Positions 32,987 through 41,796 of a stretch of 64,000 nucleotides of DNA are shown here, one piece after another. Each line of letters begins with the position of its first letter. Position 1 is the stretch's first letter. This DNA is from Desulfofundulus salinus (GTDB lineage Bacteria; Bacillota; Desulfotomaculia; Desulfotomaculales; Desulfovirgulaceae): positions 1,221,895-1,285,894 of the forward strand of contig NZ_RBWE01000001.1 of the NCBI RefSeq assembly GCF_003627965.1, read 5' to 3'. A program made the position numbers and the translations under genes. The notes below the pieces were generated by a model that was not told where the DNA came from, made no database searches, and saw only the letters and a list, made by a program, of their open reading frames with translations.

Positions 32987-35008
32987 ATGCCAAGGTTTAG
33001 GGATCCCCAGCTGACCAGCCGGCCTTCGGATAAGACCCCGCGGGTCATTGATCCCAAGAGTGTCAGGCGTTCCGTTGATCCGGCTGTCCTGGAAATGATT
33101 GATGTAGCCAAAGAGCAGGGTGTGATTACCGCCTTTGACCGGGTGGTGGCCCAGCAGCCCCAGTGCCAGTTTGGATATAAGGGCATCTGTTGTCGTATTT
33201 GTATGATGGGTCCCTGCCGGATTAAAGCGGAAGAAGGGCCGGCGAGCAGGGGTATATGCGGTGCCAATTCCTGGACCATTGTGGCCCGCAGTGTGGGTGT
33301 AATGATCCTCACTGGTTGTGCCTCCCATGCTCAACATGGTAACCATATAGCTCACACGTTGGAAATGATTGCTGAGGGGAAAGCTCCCGACTACTCCATT
33401 AAGGACCCCGAGAAACTGGTGCGCATTTGTAAGAAGGTGGGGATTGAAACCGAAGGCAAAGAAACTTTGGCTCTGGCGAAGGAGCTGGCTGAAACAGCCC
33501 TGGAGGACTTCCGTCGCCTGAAGGGAGAAGGGGAAGCTACCTGGATAGTGAAGCAGCAAATCCCTGCCCGGGTAGAAAGGTACAGAAGCCATATGGTCAT
33601 GCCCCACGGGATTCATGCCACCATTTCCGACCTGGTTACCCAGGCCCACGTGGGGATGGATAACGACCCGGTAAACCTGGTATTCAGCGCCGTACGGGTA
33701 GGCCTGGCCGACCTGGCCGGCAAGTGGATTGCGACCGACCTTTCCGATATTATTTTCGGTACTCCCCAACCTGTTGTCAGTGAAGCCAATATGGGGGTTT
33801 TAGACCCCAAAAAAGTCAATATTGTTGTGCACGGCCATAATCCCCTCTTAAGCGAAATGATTGTGGCTGCGGCCCGGGAATTGGAAGACGAAGCCAGAGC
33901 CGCCGGTGCTGCCGGTATTAACCTGGCCGGTATTTGTTGTACGGGAAACGAAGTGCTCATGCGCCAGGGTATTCCCATAGTGACCTCCTTTGCCTCCCAG
34001 GAACTGGCCATCTGTACCGGTGCTGTTGATGCCATGGTGGTGGACGTGCAGTGCATCATGCCCGGTTTAAACACGGTGGCCCAGTGCTTTGGAACCAGGT
34101 TGATTACCACTTCGGATATTGTGAAGATTCCCGGTAGCATGCACATTGACTATCAGGAGGCAACGGCCATGGCCAACGCTAAAGAAGTCATCCGCCAGGC
34201 CATTGAAGCCTTTAAAGAACGGGGAACCCGTCCGGTACACATTCCCAATGTAAAGAACAAAGTGGTGGCAGGCTGGAGTTTGGAGGCTATCTTTGAGCTA
34301 TTCAAGACTGTTAACCCCGATAACCCGGTACGGGTGCTCAACGAAGCCATTCTTTCCGGGGAACTGAAGGGTGTCATTCTCATGGCCGGGTGCAACAACC
34401 TGAAAACCTTCCAGGATCAGGCCCACCTGGATATCACCAAAGCCATGCTGAAAAATGATGTTTTTGTTATTTCCACCGGTTGTAATGCCCAGGCGTGCGC
34501 GAAGGCGGGCTTGATGGATCCGGCTAAAGTGGATGAGTTTTGCGGTCCCGGGTTAAAGAAATTTTATCAGCGGATCAGCGAGAAGGCCGATCTTAAGTAT
34601 GGTTTGCCACCTGTGTTCCACATTGGTTCCTGTGTCGACAACTCCCGGGCGGCCGAACTCTTAATGCTGATGGCCGAAGATCTCGGTGTAGATACTCCCA
34701 AAGTGCCCTTTGTCGCCTCAGCCCCGGAGGCTATGAGCGGTAAGGCTACCAGTATTGGTACATGGGCTGTAACCATCGGCTTGCCCACTCATGTGGGAAC
34801 TATGCCGCCGGTAGAGGGTTCCGACCTGATCTATAGTATTTTGACGCAAATTGCCGGAGATGTATTTGGCGGTTACTTTATCCTGGAACCCGATATTGAG
34901 GTGGCCATACAAAAACTGCTCAATGCACTGGAGTACCGTACCTGGAAGCTGGGTGTGCATCGTAAAGTAGCAGAAGACTTTGAAACCGCTCTCTGTCAAA
35001 ACTGGTAA
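32987..35008 (+). CDS. acsA: carbon monoxide dehydrogenase catalytic subunit
   Basis: 673-residue CODH (CooS/AcsA). It interconverts CO2 and CO at a Ni-Fe-S C-cluster; with acetyl-CoA synthase it supplies CO for acetyl-CoA. The N-terminal cysteines CQFGYKGICCRICMMGPCR hold the B- and D-clusters; further cluster residues lie at GICGANSW, LTGCASHAQHG, NLAGICCTGNE, VDVQCIMPG, ISTGCNAQACAKAG and HIGSCVDNSRA. ATG 32987 follows TAAGGAGGTCAG. acsB starts 24 bases after its stop. Same gene is called cooS in other annotations; the adjacent acsB favours the bifunctional complex. Confidence 0.95.
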   Translation: MPRFRDPQLTSRPSDKTPRVIDPKSVRRSVDPAVLEMIDVAKEQGVITAFDRVVAQQPQCQFGYKGICCRICMMGPCRIKAEEGPASRGICGANSWTIVARSVGVMILTGCASHAQHGNHIAHTLEMIAEGKAPDYSIKDPEKLVRICKKVGIETEGKETLALAKELAETALEDFRRLKGEGEATWIVKQQIPARVERYRSHMVMPHGIHATISDLVTQAHVGMDNDPVNLVFSAVRVGLADLAGKWIATDLSDIIFGTPQPVVSEANMGVLDPKKVNIVVHGHNPLLSEMIVAAARELEDEARAAGAAGINLAGICCTGNEVLMRQGIPIVTSFASQELAICTGAVDAMVVDVQCIMPGLNTVAQCFGTRLITTSDIVKIPGSMHIDYQEATAMANAKEVIRQAIEAFKERGTRPVHIPNVKNKVVAGWSLEAIFELFKTVNPDNPVRVLNEAILSGELKGVILMAGCNNLKTFQDQAHLDITKAMLKNDVFVISTGCNAQACAKAGLMDPAKVDEFCGPGLKKFYQRISEKADLKYGLPPVFHIGSCVDNSRAAELLMLMAEDLGVDTPKVPFVASAPEAMSGKATSIGTWAVTIGLPTHVGTMPPVEGSDLIYSILTQIAGDVFGGYFILEPDIEVAIQKLLNALEYRTWKLGVHRKVAEDFETALCQNW

Positions 35009-35032
35009 ACCTGGGGCGGAGGAGGGAAAATA

Positions 35033-37231
35033 ATGGCCGAAGCCATTAATTTTGACCAGATATTTGAAGGGGCTGTTGAACAGGGTAAGGAGCCAAAGAG
35101 ACTTTTTAAAGAAGCCTACGAAGGGGCTATTACCGCTGTAAGTTATGCTGAGATTTTGCTGAACCAGGCTATTCGCCGGTATGGCAAGGATCATCCCGTA
35201 GGATACCCCGATACTGCTTACTTTTTGCCGGTAATCCGGTGTTTAAGCGGTGAAGAAATTAGGACCCTTGGGGATTGCGTGCCCGTATTGAACCGGGTCC
35301 GGGCGGCGATGAAAGAGGAAAAAACCTTTGCCAATGCCCGCCAGTGGGGAGAAGCCACCTGGTACGCTGCAGACATTATCGAGGCTATTCGCTACCTCCA
35401 ATATAGCCCGGAGAATCCCCTGCATGTTCCACCCTGGACCGGTTTTATCGGCGACCCGGTGGTGCGCCAGTACGGCACCAAGATGGTGGACTGGACCATC
35501 CCCGGCGAAGTCCTGATCCTTGGCCGGGCCAGAGATCCCAGGGAGCTGGCCAGGGTTGTCAACAAGTTAATGGGCATGGGCTTCATGCTTTTCCTCTGCG
35601 ACGAGGTTATCGAACAGTTGTTGGAGGAAGGAGTAAAGCTAGGCGTCGACCTGATTGCCTACCCCCTGGGCAACTTCACCCAGGTGGTCCACTGCGCCAA
35701 CTACGCCCTGCGGGCCGGCATGATGTTCGGCGGCATCAAGCCGGGCTTAAGGGATGCCCAGCGGGACTACCAGCGCCGGCGGATCCGTGCTTTCGTGCTC
35801 TATCTGGGCGAGCACGATATGGTCAAGACGGCCGCCTGCATGGGGGCAATCAACATCGGCATTCCCATTATCACCGACCAGCCCTTGCCTGAAGACAAGC
35901 AAATAAAAGACTGGTTTATCTACGAGCCGGATCTGGAAAAAGCCATCCAGCTGGGTATGGAGTTGCGTGAAATCAAAATTACCAGCATAGAAATTGATGC
36001 ACCCATTACCGTGGGCCCGGCTTTTGAGGGTGAGTCCATCCGCAAGAAGGACATGTATGTGGAATTCGGCGGGACCAGGACTCCTAGCTTCGAGCTCGTG
36101 CGCATGGTCGGTCCGGACGAAGTGGAAGACGGCAAGGTGGAAGTGATTGGTCCCGACATCGACACCGTACAACCGGGAAGCGCCATGCCCCTGGGTATCA
36201 TCGTGGATGTTTACGGGCGTAAGATGCAGGAAGACTTCGAGCCCGTGCTGGAGCGGCGCATACATTACTTCACCAACTACGGGGAAGGTCTGTGGCACGT
36301 GGCCCAGCGGGACATCATGTGGGTGCGCATAAGCAAGGGTGCTTTTGAAAAAGGCTTCCGCTTAAAACACCTGGGCAATATCCTCTACGCCAAGTTCAAG
36401 TCGGAATTTGCCGCGGTGGTAGACCGGGTGCAGGTAACCATTTACACCGACGAGCAAAAGGTCCTGGAGATGCGGGAACTGGCCCGGCAGTACTACAAGA
36501 AACGGGACGACCGGCTCAAGGAGCTGCGGGATGAAACCGTGGACACCTTCTATTCCTGCACTCTCTGCCAGTCCTTTGCCCCCACCCACGTGTGCATCGT
36601 TCCTCCCGAACGGACGGGCCTGTGCGGTGCGGTGAGCTGGCTGGACGCCAAGGCTTCCTACGAAATCAACTCCCACGGGCCAAACCAGCCCATCAAGCTG
36701 GAGGGGTTGATAGATCCGGTCAAAGGACAGTGGAAGTCGGTCAACGATTTCGTATACCAGAACTCCCAGCGGAGCATTCAAGTGGTAAACTTCTATACCA
36801 TTATGGAATATCCAATGACTTCCTGTGGCTGCTTTGAGTGCATACTGGCCATGGTGCCGGAGTGCAACGGCTTTATGGTGGTCAACCGGGAGCACGGTGG
36901 CATGACCCCCTCGGGGATGACCTTCTCCACCATGGCCGGCACCATTGGCGGCGGTGCCCAGATGCCCGGGTTCATGGGCATCAGTAAGTCCTACCTGGCG
37001 TCCCGCAAGTTTGTCCCGGCCGACGGCGGCCTGGCCCGGGTGGTGTGGATGCCCAAGGCCCTGAAAGACCAGCTGCGGCCGCAACTGGAAGAAGCCGCCG
37101 AAGCAGCCGGCCTGGGTAAGGACTTTGTGGATAAGATTGCCGATGAAACTGTGGGCACCAGCGGCGAAGAAATCCTGCCCTTCCTGGAGGAGAAGGGGCA
37201 TCCGGCCCTGAGCCTCCCGCCGCTGCTTTGA
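35033..37231 (+). CDS. acsB: CO-methylating acetyl-CoA synthase
   Basis: 732-residue AcsB, the subunit that joins CO, a methyl group from the corrinoid protein and CoA to form acetyl-CoA. The A-cluster cysteines lie in FYSCTLCQSFAPTHVC...GLCGAVSW (about residues 505-530) and SCGCFECILAMVPE (about 600). The N-terminal region binds CODH. ATG 35033 follows GGAGGAGGG. The usual acsC, acsD and acsE genes do not follow; an intergenic region with structured elements comes next, so the corrinoid protein and methyltransferase are encoded elsewhere. Confidence 0.95.
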   Translation: MAEAINFDQIFEGAVEQGKEPKRLFKEAYEGAITAVSYAEILLNQAIRRYGKDHPVGYPDTAYFLPVIRCLSGEEIRTLGDCVPVLNRVRAAMKEEKTFANARQWGEATWYAADIIEAIRYLQYSPENPLHVPPWTGFIGDPVVRQYGTKMVDWTIPGEVLILGRARDPRELARVVNKLMGMGFMLFLCDEVIEQLLEEGVKLGVDLIAYPLGNFTQVVHCANYALRAGMMFGGIKPGLRDAQRDYQRRRIRAFVLYLGEHDMVKTAACMGAINIGIPIITDQPLPEDKQIKDWFIYEPDLEKAIQLGMELREIKITSIEIDAPITVGPAFEGESIRKKDMYVEFGGTRTPSFELVRMVGPDEVEDGKVEVIGPDIDTVQPGSAMPLGIIVDVYGRKMQEDFEPVLERRIHYFTNYGEGLWHVAQRDIMWVRISKGAFEKGFRLKHLGNILYAKFKSEFAAVVDRVQVTIYTDEQKVLEMRELARQYYKKRDDRLKELRDETVDTFYSCTLCQSFAPTHVCIVPPERTGLCGAVSWLDAKASYEINSHGPNQPIKLEGLIDPVKGQWKSVNDFVYQNSQRSIQVVNFYTIMEYPMTSCGCFECILAMVPECNGFMVVNREHGGMTPSGMTFSTMAGTIGGGAQMPGFMGISKSYLASRKFVPADGGLARVVWMPKALKDQLRPQLEEAAEAAGLGKDFVDKIADETVGTSGEEILPFLEEKGHPALSLPPLL

Positions 37232-37268
37232 GAAGTGAGATGCGAGAAGTTGGAAATGAGATTAAGAG

Positions 37269-37293
37269 GGGATTGGCCTTCGGGGCCAATCCC
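37269..37293 (+). other. UUCG-loop hairpin after acsB
   Basis: GGGATTGGCC / GGGCCAATCCC arms with a CTTCGG-type tetraloop, a very stable hairpin 38 bases after the acsB stop. No T run follows, so it may protect the 3' end of the message or act in termination with other signals. Confidence 0.5.
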
Positions 37294-37387
37294 GTTAAGA
37301 ATACCAGTTCTGTGCTTTCGGGTTTCTAACGGGGTTAAGCTCCCTTGGCAGAGCTTTAACCTTCCCGGCCGTTGCGAGTACGCCAAT

Positions 37388-37525
37388 GGCCGGGAAATAA
37401 ATCTCCTTGGCTGTTCCGGCATGGAGCTCGCCCTTCTCCATGCCGGATACCTCCCTTCGGGGCTTTTCCATCCCACTACAAATGTTGTGTGGCCCGGCGC
37501 ATTAACAAAGCCGGGCTATTTTTTA
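37388..37525 (+). ncRNA. structured RNA element, copy B
   Basis: Same layout as 28773-28915: GGCCGGG, CTCCTTGG, the hairpin TTCCGGCATGGAG/CTCCATGCCGGA, ACCTCCCTTC, CCATCCCAC and a terminator (GCCCGGC...GCCGGGC then TATTTTTT). A further inverted repeat upstream (CCCGGCC at 37364) can pair with its GGCCGGG, and a hairpin GGTTAAGCTC/GAGCTTTAACC lies at 37334-37362. No plus-strand gene follows for 1.7 kb, so this copy cannot control a downstream gene and may be a small RNA or the 3' end of the acs message. Confidence 0.5.
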
Positions 37526-37551
37526 TGAGGCCCGGCTGTGTATTGGCCAAT

Positions 37552-38970
37552 CTACTCCTTTTGGGTCAGGGATTTAAAGATGGTCTTTACACCGGAAGTG
37601 GCCATGCTCATAAACCCCCGGTGTCGTTTGAAGATCTCCTCCAGAGCGGTTACCACCCGGTCGATTTGTTCCCGGGTAACGCAAAGGGGGGGCTCCAGGC
37701 GGATAACATTGGGGTTGTTGAGGGTATAGGCAGTAATAATACCGTAGTTATTTAAAAGTTCCCCGGCAACCAGACTGCCCGTATATTCTTCAGCCAGCCT
37801 GGTGGCCAGCCCGAAAGTAACTTTGGAGGCCAGCCCGCCGGGTTGGTTGAATTCCAGGCCGATCATCAGGCCCCGTCCCCGTACTTCTTTCAGCAGGGGG
37901 AAGCGTTCCTGCAGTTCTTTAAGCCGGGCCAGGAAGTAGGCGCCCTTTTCCCGGGCCTGTTCCACTAAATTTTCCTCGTAAATGACCTGGATGGTGGCCA
38001 GGGCTGCGGCGCAGGCCATAGCATTGCCCCCGAAGGTAGAAGTATGTAAGAGGGCCTTTTCCATCCCGCCGTAGGCTTTTTTCCAGATTTCGTCGGTGGT
38101 GATGTAGGCCCCTACGGGCATCATTCCGCCGCCCAGGGATTTGGCCAGGCACATAATGTCCGGTTCTACATTTTCCGCCTCGCAGGCAAACATATACCCC
38201 GTACGGCCGAAGCCGGTCTGCACTTCATCGGCAATGAAGAGGGTGCCGTAACGGCTGCAAAGTTCCCGGGCCTTTCTCAGGTAGCCCGGTGGGGGCACGT
38301 TGATTCCTCCTTCGCCTTGAATTGGTTCCACTATAAAGGCCGCGGCCTGCCGGGACTGCAGGGCCTTTTCCAGGGCCTGTAAATCCCCAAAGGGTATGGC
38401 CTGGCACTGGGGTAACAGGGGAGCAAAGGGTTTTTGATATTTTTCCCGCCCGGTGACTGAAAGAGCCCCCATGGTTTTCCCGTGGAAGGAACCCTGGCAG
38501 TAGATGACGCCGCTGCGGCCCGTAGCTGCCCGGGCCAGTTTGATTGCTCCTTCCACAGCTTCCGCTCCGCTGTTGCAAAGAAAGGAACGTTGCAGCTTGC
38601 CGGGGGTTATCAGGGCAAGATTGTGGGCAAGCGCGGCGGCAAGAATCCCCAGGGAAGCCTGGAGAATGTTGGGCAATGCCTGGACCCGCTGCAGGGCGGC
38701 CAGTACTTTGGGGTGATTGTGTCCCAGGTTCAGGGCACCGTAACCACCCAAAAAATCGAGGTATTCCCGGCCCTGACTGTCCCACACCGAAATGCCCTGC
38801 GCCCGCACAAACAGTTTGTCAAAGCTTAGCAGTTCCAGCATGGTGGCCAGGCCGGCGTTGAGGTACTTTTTATGGAAATCCTTAACCTGTGTCCTGTCCA
38901 GGGAGAGGGCCTCCTGGAGATCCAAAAGTCCTGCGGGTTGGCCCGCTACAGGTTTGGTGTTTTTCGTCAA
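37552..38970 (-). CDS. class III aminotransferase, putrescine aminotransferase-like
   Basis: 472-residue PLP-dependent aminotransferase of the acetylornithine/4-aminobutyrate class. Visible are YLDFLGGYGALNLGHNHPKV, CNSGAEAVEGAIKLARAATGRSG, the PLP-phosphate and ring motifs SFHGKTMG and IVEPIQGEGG, LFIADEVQTGFGRTG, and the Schiff-base lysine in MCLAKSLGGGMMP. The extra N-terminal helix and overall length resemble PatA (putrescine--2-oxoglutarate). Substrate preference is not provable. It is a single gene facing the acs operon; RBS GAGAGGTGAAG precedes its ATG on the minus strand. Confidence 0.88.
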   Translation of the reverse strand: MTKNTKPVAGQPAGLLDLQEALSLDRTQVKDFHKKYLNAGLATMLELLSFDKLFVRAQGISVWDSQGREYLDFLGGYGALNLGHNHPKVLAALQRVQALPNILQASLGILAAALAHNLALITPGKLQRSFLCNSGAEAVEGAIKLARAATGRSGVIYCQGSFHGKTMGALSVTGREKYQKPFAPLLPQCQAIPFGDLQALEKALQSRQAAAFIVEPIQGEGGINVPPPGYLRKARELCSRYGTLFIADEVQTGFGRTGYMFACEAENVEPDIMCLAKSLGGGMMPVGAYITTDEIWKKAYGGMEKALLHTSTFGGNAMACAAALATIQVIYEENLVEQAREKGAYFLARLKELQERFPLLKEVRGRGLMIGLEFNQPGGLASKVTFGLATRLAEEYTGSLVAGELLNNYGIITAYTLNNPNVIRLEPPLCVTREQIDRVVTALEEIFKRHRGFMSMATSGVKTIFKSLTQKE

Positions 38971-39011
38971 TTATCTTCACCTCTCACCGGTTATATTAAA
39001 TAAAAGTAAAT

Positions 39012-39090
39012 ATCCAGTAAAACCGTTATGACGAGGATGCGGTGTTGTAGGCGCGTGACAGCGCCGCATCCAACCGGGTTCACTGAATAA
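39012..39090. mobile_element. MITE-like element 2, short form
   Basis: ATCCAGTAAAACCGTTATGA at the left and CCAACCGGGTTCACTGAATAA at the right, with an inner stem GGATGCGG...CCGCATCC. Ends match the other two elements (TTCAGTNAANCCG). It lies between the aminotransferase and ylxM starts. Confidence 0.6.
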
Positions 39091-39164
39091 TTAGCGGAAA
39101 ATTGTTACACGTCATATACAGCCATATTATCACTGCTGGGGATTGCTGTCAAATGGCATTCCGC

Positions 39165-39193
39165 TTGACAGCGTCGGTGGGATCCGATAAAAT
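39165..39193 (+). promoter_or_regulatory. sigma-A promoter of the ylxM-ffh cluster
   Basis: TTGACA 39165-39170, 17-base spacer, TAAAAT 39188-39193, with the ylxM start 70 bases on. Confidence 0.8.
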
Positions 39194-39264
39194 TTAGTGT
39201 AAAGTGTCTATCCTTTATAGGTTTTACTCCAGTTTTCCAGCTGGGGTCAGCAGGAGGACGGGGC

Positions 39265-39600
39265 ATGGAGAAGCTGGCCTGGATGAACCTCCTTTATGAT
39301 TTTTACGGGCAGCTGTTGACCCAGCGTCAGCAAAAGTTTGTGGAACTTTACTACGCCCATGATCTTTCCCTGGGCGAAATTGCCGAACAATTTGGTGTCA
39401 GTCGCCAGGCAGTTCACGACGTGCTGAAAAGGGCGGAGCACATTCTCACCCGGTATGAGGAAAAACTGGGCCTGGTGGCCAAATTTATGGAACAGCGGCG
39501 CCGCCTGGGCGAAGCCCTGGCGCTGCTGGATGAAAATAGTTCGATGAACGAGGAAACTCTATCGCAGGTACGGGAAATCCTGCGGGGTGTAATGGGGTGA
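39265..39600 (+). CDS. ylxM: YlxM, SRP-associated helix-turn-helix protein
   Basis: 111-residue sigma-70-region-4-like HTH protein that sits before ffh in Firmicutes and helps the signal recognition particle. Seen: LLTQRQQKFVELYYAHDLSLGEIAEQFGVSRQAVHDVLKRAE, the typical start of the family, then a helical tail. ATG 39265 follows AGGAGGACGGGGC. The ffh gene begins 4 bases after its stop. Identity is well supported by motif and position. Confidence 0.93.
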   Translation: MEKLAWMNLLYDFYGQLLTQRQQKFVELYYAHDLSLGEIAEQFGVSRQAVHDVLKRAEHILTRYEEKLGLVAKFMEQRRRLGEALALLDENSSMNEETLSQVREILRGVMG

Positions 39601-39604
39601 GATT

Positions 39605-40975
39605 ATGATATTTGAAGGCCTGGCTGAAAAGTTGCAGGAAACCTTCCGCAAGTTAAAAAGTAAAGGTCGGCTTACGGAGGCCGATGTGGACGAGGCTATG
39701 AAAGAAGTGCGCCGGGCCCTTCTGGCCGCCGACGTGAATTTCCAGGTGGTAAAATCTTTCGTTGCCCGGGTTAAGGAGCGGGCGGTGGGTCAGGATGTCC
39801 TGTCCAGTTTAACACCGGCGCAGCAGGTTATTAAAATTGTGCGGGATGAGCTGGCCGGTTTGATGGGTGGGACCCAGAGCAAGCTCAACCTGGCCCCCAA
39901 GCCGCCCACCGTGGTGATGATGGTGGGGTTGCACGGGGCTGGGAAAACCACCACGGCGGCCAAACTGGCCAACCTGATGCGCAAACAGGGACGCCGCCCC
40001 ATGTTGGTGGCGGGCGACGTCTACCGCCCGGCGGCCATCAAACAATTGCAGGTGCTGGGGGAGCAACTGGGTATCCCTGTATTTTCCATGGGGGACCGGC
40101 ATACCCCGGTGGATATTGCCCGGGCGGCCGTAGAACACGCCGTAAAACAGGGCCGGGACCTGGTGATCATTGATACAGCCGGAAGGTTGGAAATAAATGA
40201 AGAGATGATGGCCGAGCTGGAGACCCTCAAAGCTGCCGTGCGTCCCCACGAGATTTTGCTGGTGGTGGATGCCATGACCGGCCAGGTGGCGGTTAATATA
40301 GCCGAGACTTTCAATAAACGGCTGGGACTGGACGGGGTGGTGCTTACCAAACTGGATGGTGACACCCGGGGTGGGGCGGCCCTGTCCATCAAGGCCGTTA
40401 CCGGCTGTCCCATTAAATTTGTGGGGGTGGGTGAGAAGCTGGATGCCCTGGAACCCTTCCACCCCGACCGCATGGCCGACCGGATTCTGGGCATGGGGGA
40501 TGTACTCACCCTCATTGAAAAGGCCCAGGCCAATTTCGACGCCGAACAGGTGGCCCGGCTGAATAAAAAGATCCGCAGTGCCGATTTTACTCTGGATGAT
40601 TTCCTGGAGCAGCTCCAGGAAGTGAAGAAGCTGGGGCCCATCCAGCAGATCATCAGCATGATCCCCGGGCTGGGCAATATGAAGAAGCTAAAGGAACTGG
40701 GGGATATTGACGACAGGGAACTGGTTTATGTGGAAGCCATTATCAAATCCATGACCCCCTGGGAACGGGCCCATCCCCACGAGATCAACGGCAGCCGCCG
40801 CCGGCGCATTGCCCGGGGCAGCGGGACCACGGTGCAGAAGGTTAACAGCGTTTTAAAGCAGTTTGAACAGACGCGCAAAATGATGCGCCAGCTGGCTGAA
40901 ATGGGCAAAGGAGGCAAAAAGGGGGGCAAGCTGCCCAGAAACTTATTCCTGGGTAAAGATAACCCCTTATTTTAA
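39605..40975 (+). CDS. ffh: signal recognition particle protein Ffh
   Basis: 456-residue SRP54 GTPase that binds signal sequences and 4.5S RNA and docks to FtsY. NG domain: GLHGAGKTTTAAKLA (G1; H replaces the more common N), DTAGRL (G3), TKLDGDTRGGAALS (G4/G5). The methionine-rich M domain follows (DDFLEQLQEVKKLGPIQQIISMIPG, then SRRRRIARGSGTTVQKVN and KMMRQL). The length is normal. ATG 39605. Confidence 0.97.
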   Translation: MIFEGLAEKLQETFRKLKSKGRLTEADVDEAMKEVRRALLAADVNFQVVKSFVARVKERAVGQDVLSSLTPAQQVIKIVRDELAGLMGGTQSKLNLAPKPPTVVMMVGLHGAGKTTTAAKLANLMRKQGRRPMLVAGDVYRPAAIKQLQVLGEQLGIPVFSMGDRHTPVDIARAAVEHAVKQGRDLVIIDTAGRLEINEEMMAELETLKAAVRPHEILLVVDAMTGQVAVNIAETFNKRLGLDGVVLTKLDGDTRGGAALSIKAVTGCPIKFVGVGEKLDALEPFHPDRMADRILGMGDVLTLIEKAQANFDAEQVARLNKKIRSADFTLDDFLEQLQEVKKLGPIQQIISMIPGLGNMKKLKELGDIDDRELVYVEAIIKSMTPWERAHPHEINGSRRRRIARGSGTTVQKVNSVLKQFEQTRKMMRQLAEMGKGGKKGGKLPRNLFLGKDNPLF

Positions 40976-41004
40976 GATACATCCCATCAAGGAGGTGAAT
41001 ACCT

Positions 41005-41271
41005 GTGGCCGTTAAGATCAGGTTGAGAAGGATGGGGGCCAAGAAAAACCCTTTTTACCGTATTGTGGTGGCGGATTCCCGTTCCCCCCGGGACGGCCGG
41101 TTTGTGGAAGAGCTGGGGTATTATGACCCCTTGAAGGAGCCGGCTGAAATCAAGATTGACGAAGCCAGGGCACTGAAATGGCTCAAGAACGGTGCCCAGC
41201 TTACCGATACCGCCCGGGCGTTGTTCCAGAAAGCCGGGTTGCTGAATAAGCCCGCCGGGGAGAGCCAGTAG
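41005..41271 (+). CDS. rpsP: 30S ribosomal protein S16
   Basis: 88-residue S16, normal length. N-terminus [40 protein letters not shown] is diagnostic. GTG 41005 follows AAGGAGGTG. It helps the 16S 5' domain fold. It lies between ffh and khpA as in most Firmicutes. Confidence 0.97.
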   Translation: MAVKIRLRRMGAKKNPFYRIVVADSRSPRDGRFVEELGYYDPLKEPAEIKIDEARALKWLKNGAQLTDTARALFQKAGLLNKPAGESQ

Positions 41272-41287
41272 GGTTTAGGGAGGTCTA

Positions 41288-41521
41288 ATGTATATGAAGG
41301 AAGTGGTGGAGATCCTGGCCAAGGCCCTGGTGGACCAACCGGACAAAGTTTGCGTCAATATGATTGAAAAGGATAAATCCTGCCTGATTGAACTGAAGGT
41401 AGCCCCGGAAGACATGGGCAAGGTAATTGGCAAACAGGGTCGTATTGCCAGGGCCATCCGCACCGTGGCCAAGGCTGCGGCCGCCAGGCAGCGCAAAAAA
41501 GTAACCGTGGAGATAGTATAG
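41288..41521 (+). CDS. khpA: KH-domain RNA-binding protein KhpA
   Basis: 77-residue single KH-domain protein with the RNA-contact loop VIGKQGRIARAIRTV. KhpA partners KhpB in RNA binding and cell-growth control. Family start KEVVEILAKALVDQPDKV. ATG 41288 or ATG 41294 could be used; GGGAGG at 41278 fits the second slightly better. A GGGGAGGG/CCCTCCCC hairpin (41521-41544) follows. Confidence 0.92.
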   Translation: MYMKEVVEILAKALVDQPDKVCVNMIEKDKSCLIELKVAPEDMGKVIGKQGRIARAIRTVAKAAAARQRKKVTVEIV

Positions 41522-41549
41522 GGGAGGGAATCTTTACCCTCCCCTGGTA

Positions 41550-41742
41550 AATATTTAATAGAACCGTTATGACAAGGGTGCGGTGCTGTCGGCGCGAAGC
41601 ATTGGAGTGAGCGAGGACCCAGCACTCACTGGGATACTGGCCTTTTCCAAAACCTGATGTTTCAATTAAACCTGAAACACCGGGAGCAAAGTCATAATCT
41701 GGTGAGTGCTGGGCCGCATCCAACCAGGTTCACTGAAATATC
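41550..41742. mobile_element. MITE-like element 3
   Basis: Left end AATATTTAATAGAACCGTTATGACAA followed by GGTGCGGTGCTGTCGGCGCG; right end GCCGCATCCAACCAGGTTCACTGAAATATC, its imperfect complement. The interior has its own pair CCCAGCACTCACT / AGTGAGTGCTGGG-type. Same end family as 30615 and 39012. It splits khpA from ylqD, genes usually adjacent. Confidence 0.6.
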
Positions 41743-41796
41743 TACCTCCCCTATACATACATGCGTTTTTTTGCCCGTCGGTGAGGCGATAAACTT

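Noticed and set aside
36362..37201. Minus-strand frame of 279 codons opposite acsB
   Set aside because: Antisense shadow of a conserved gene without family motifs.
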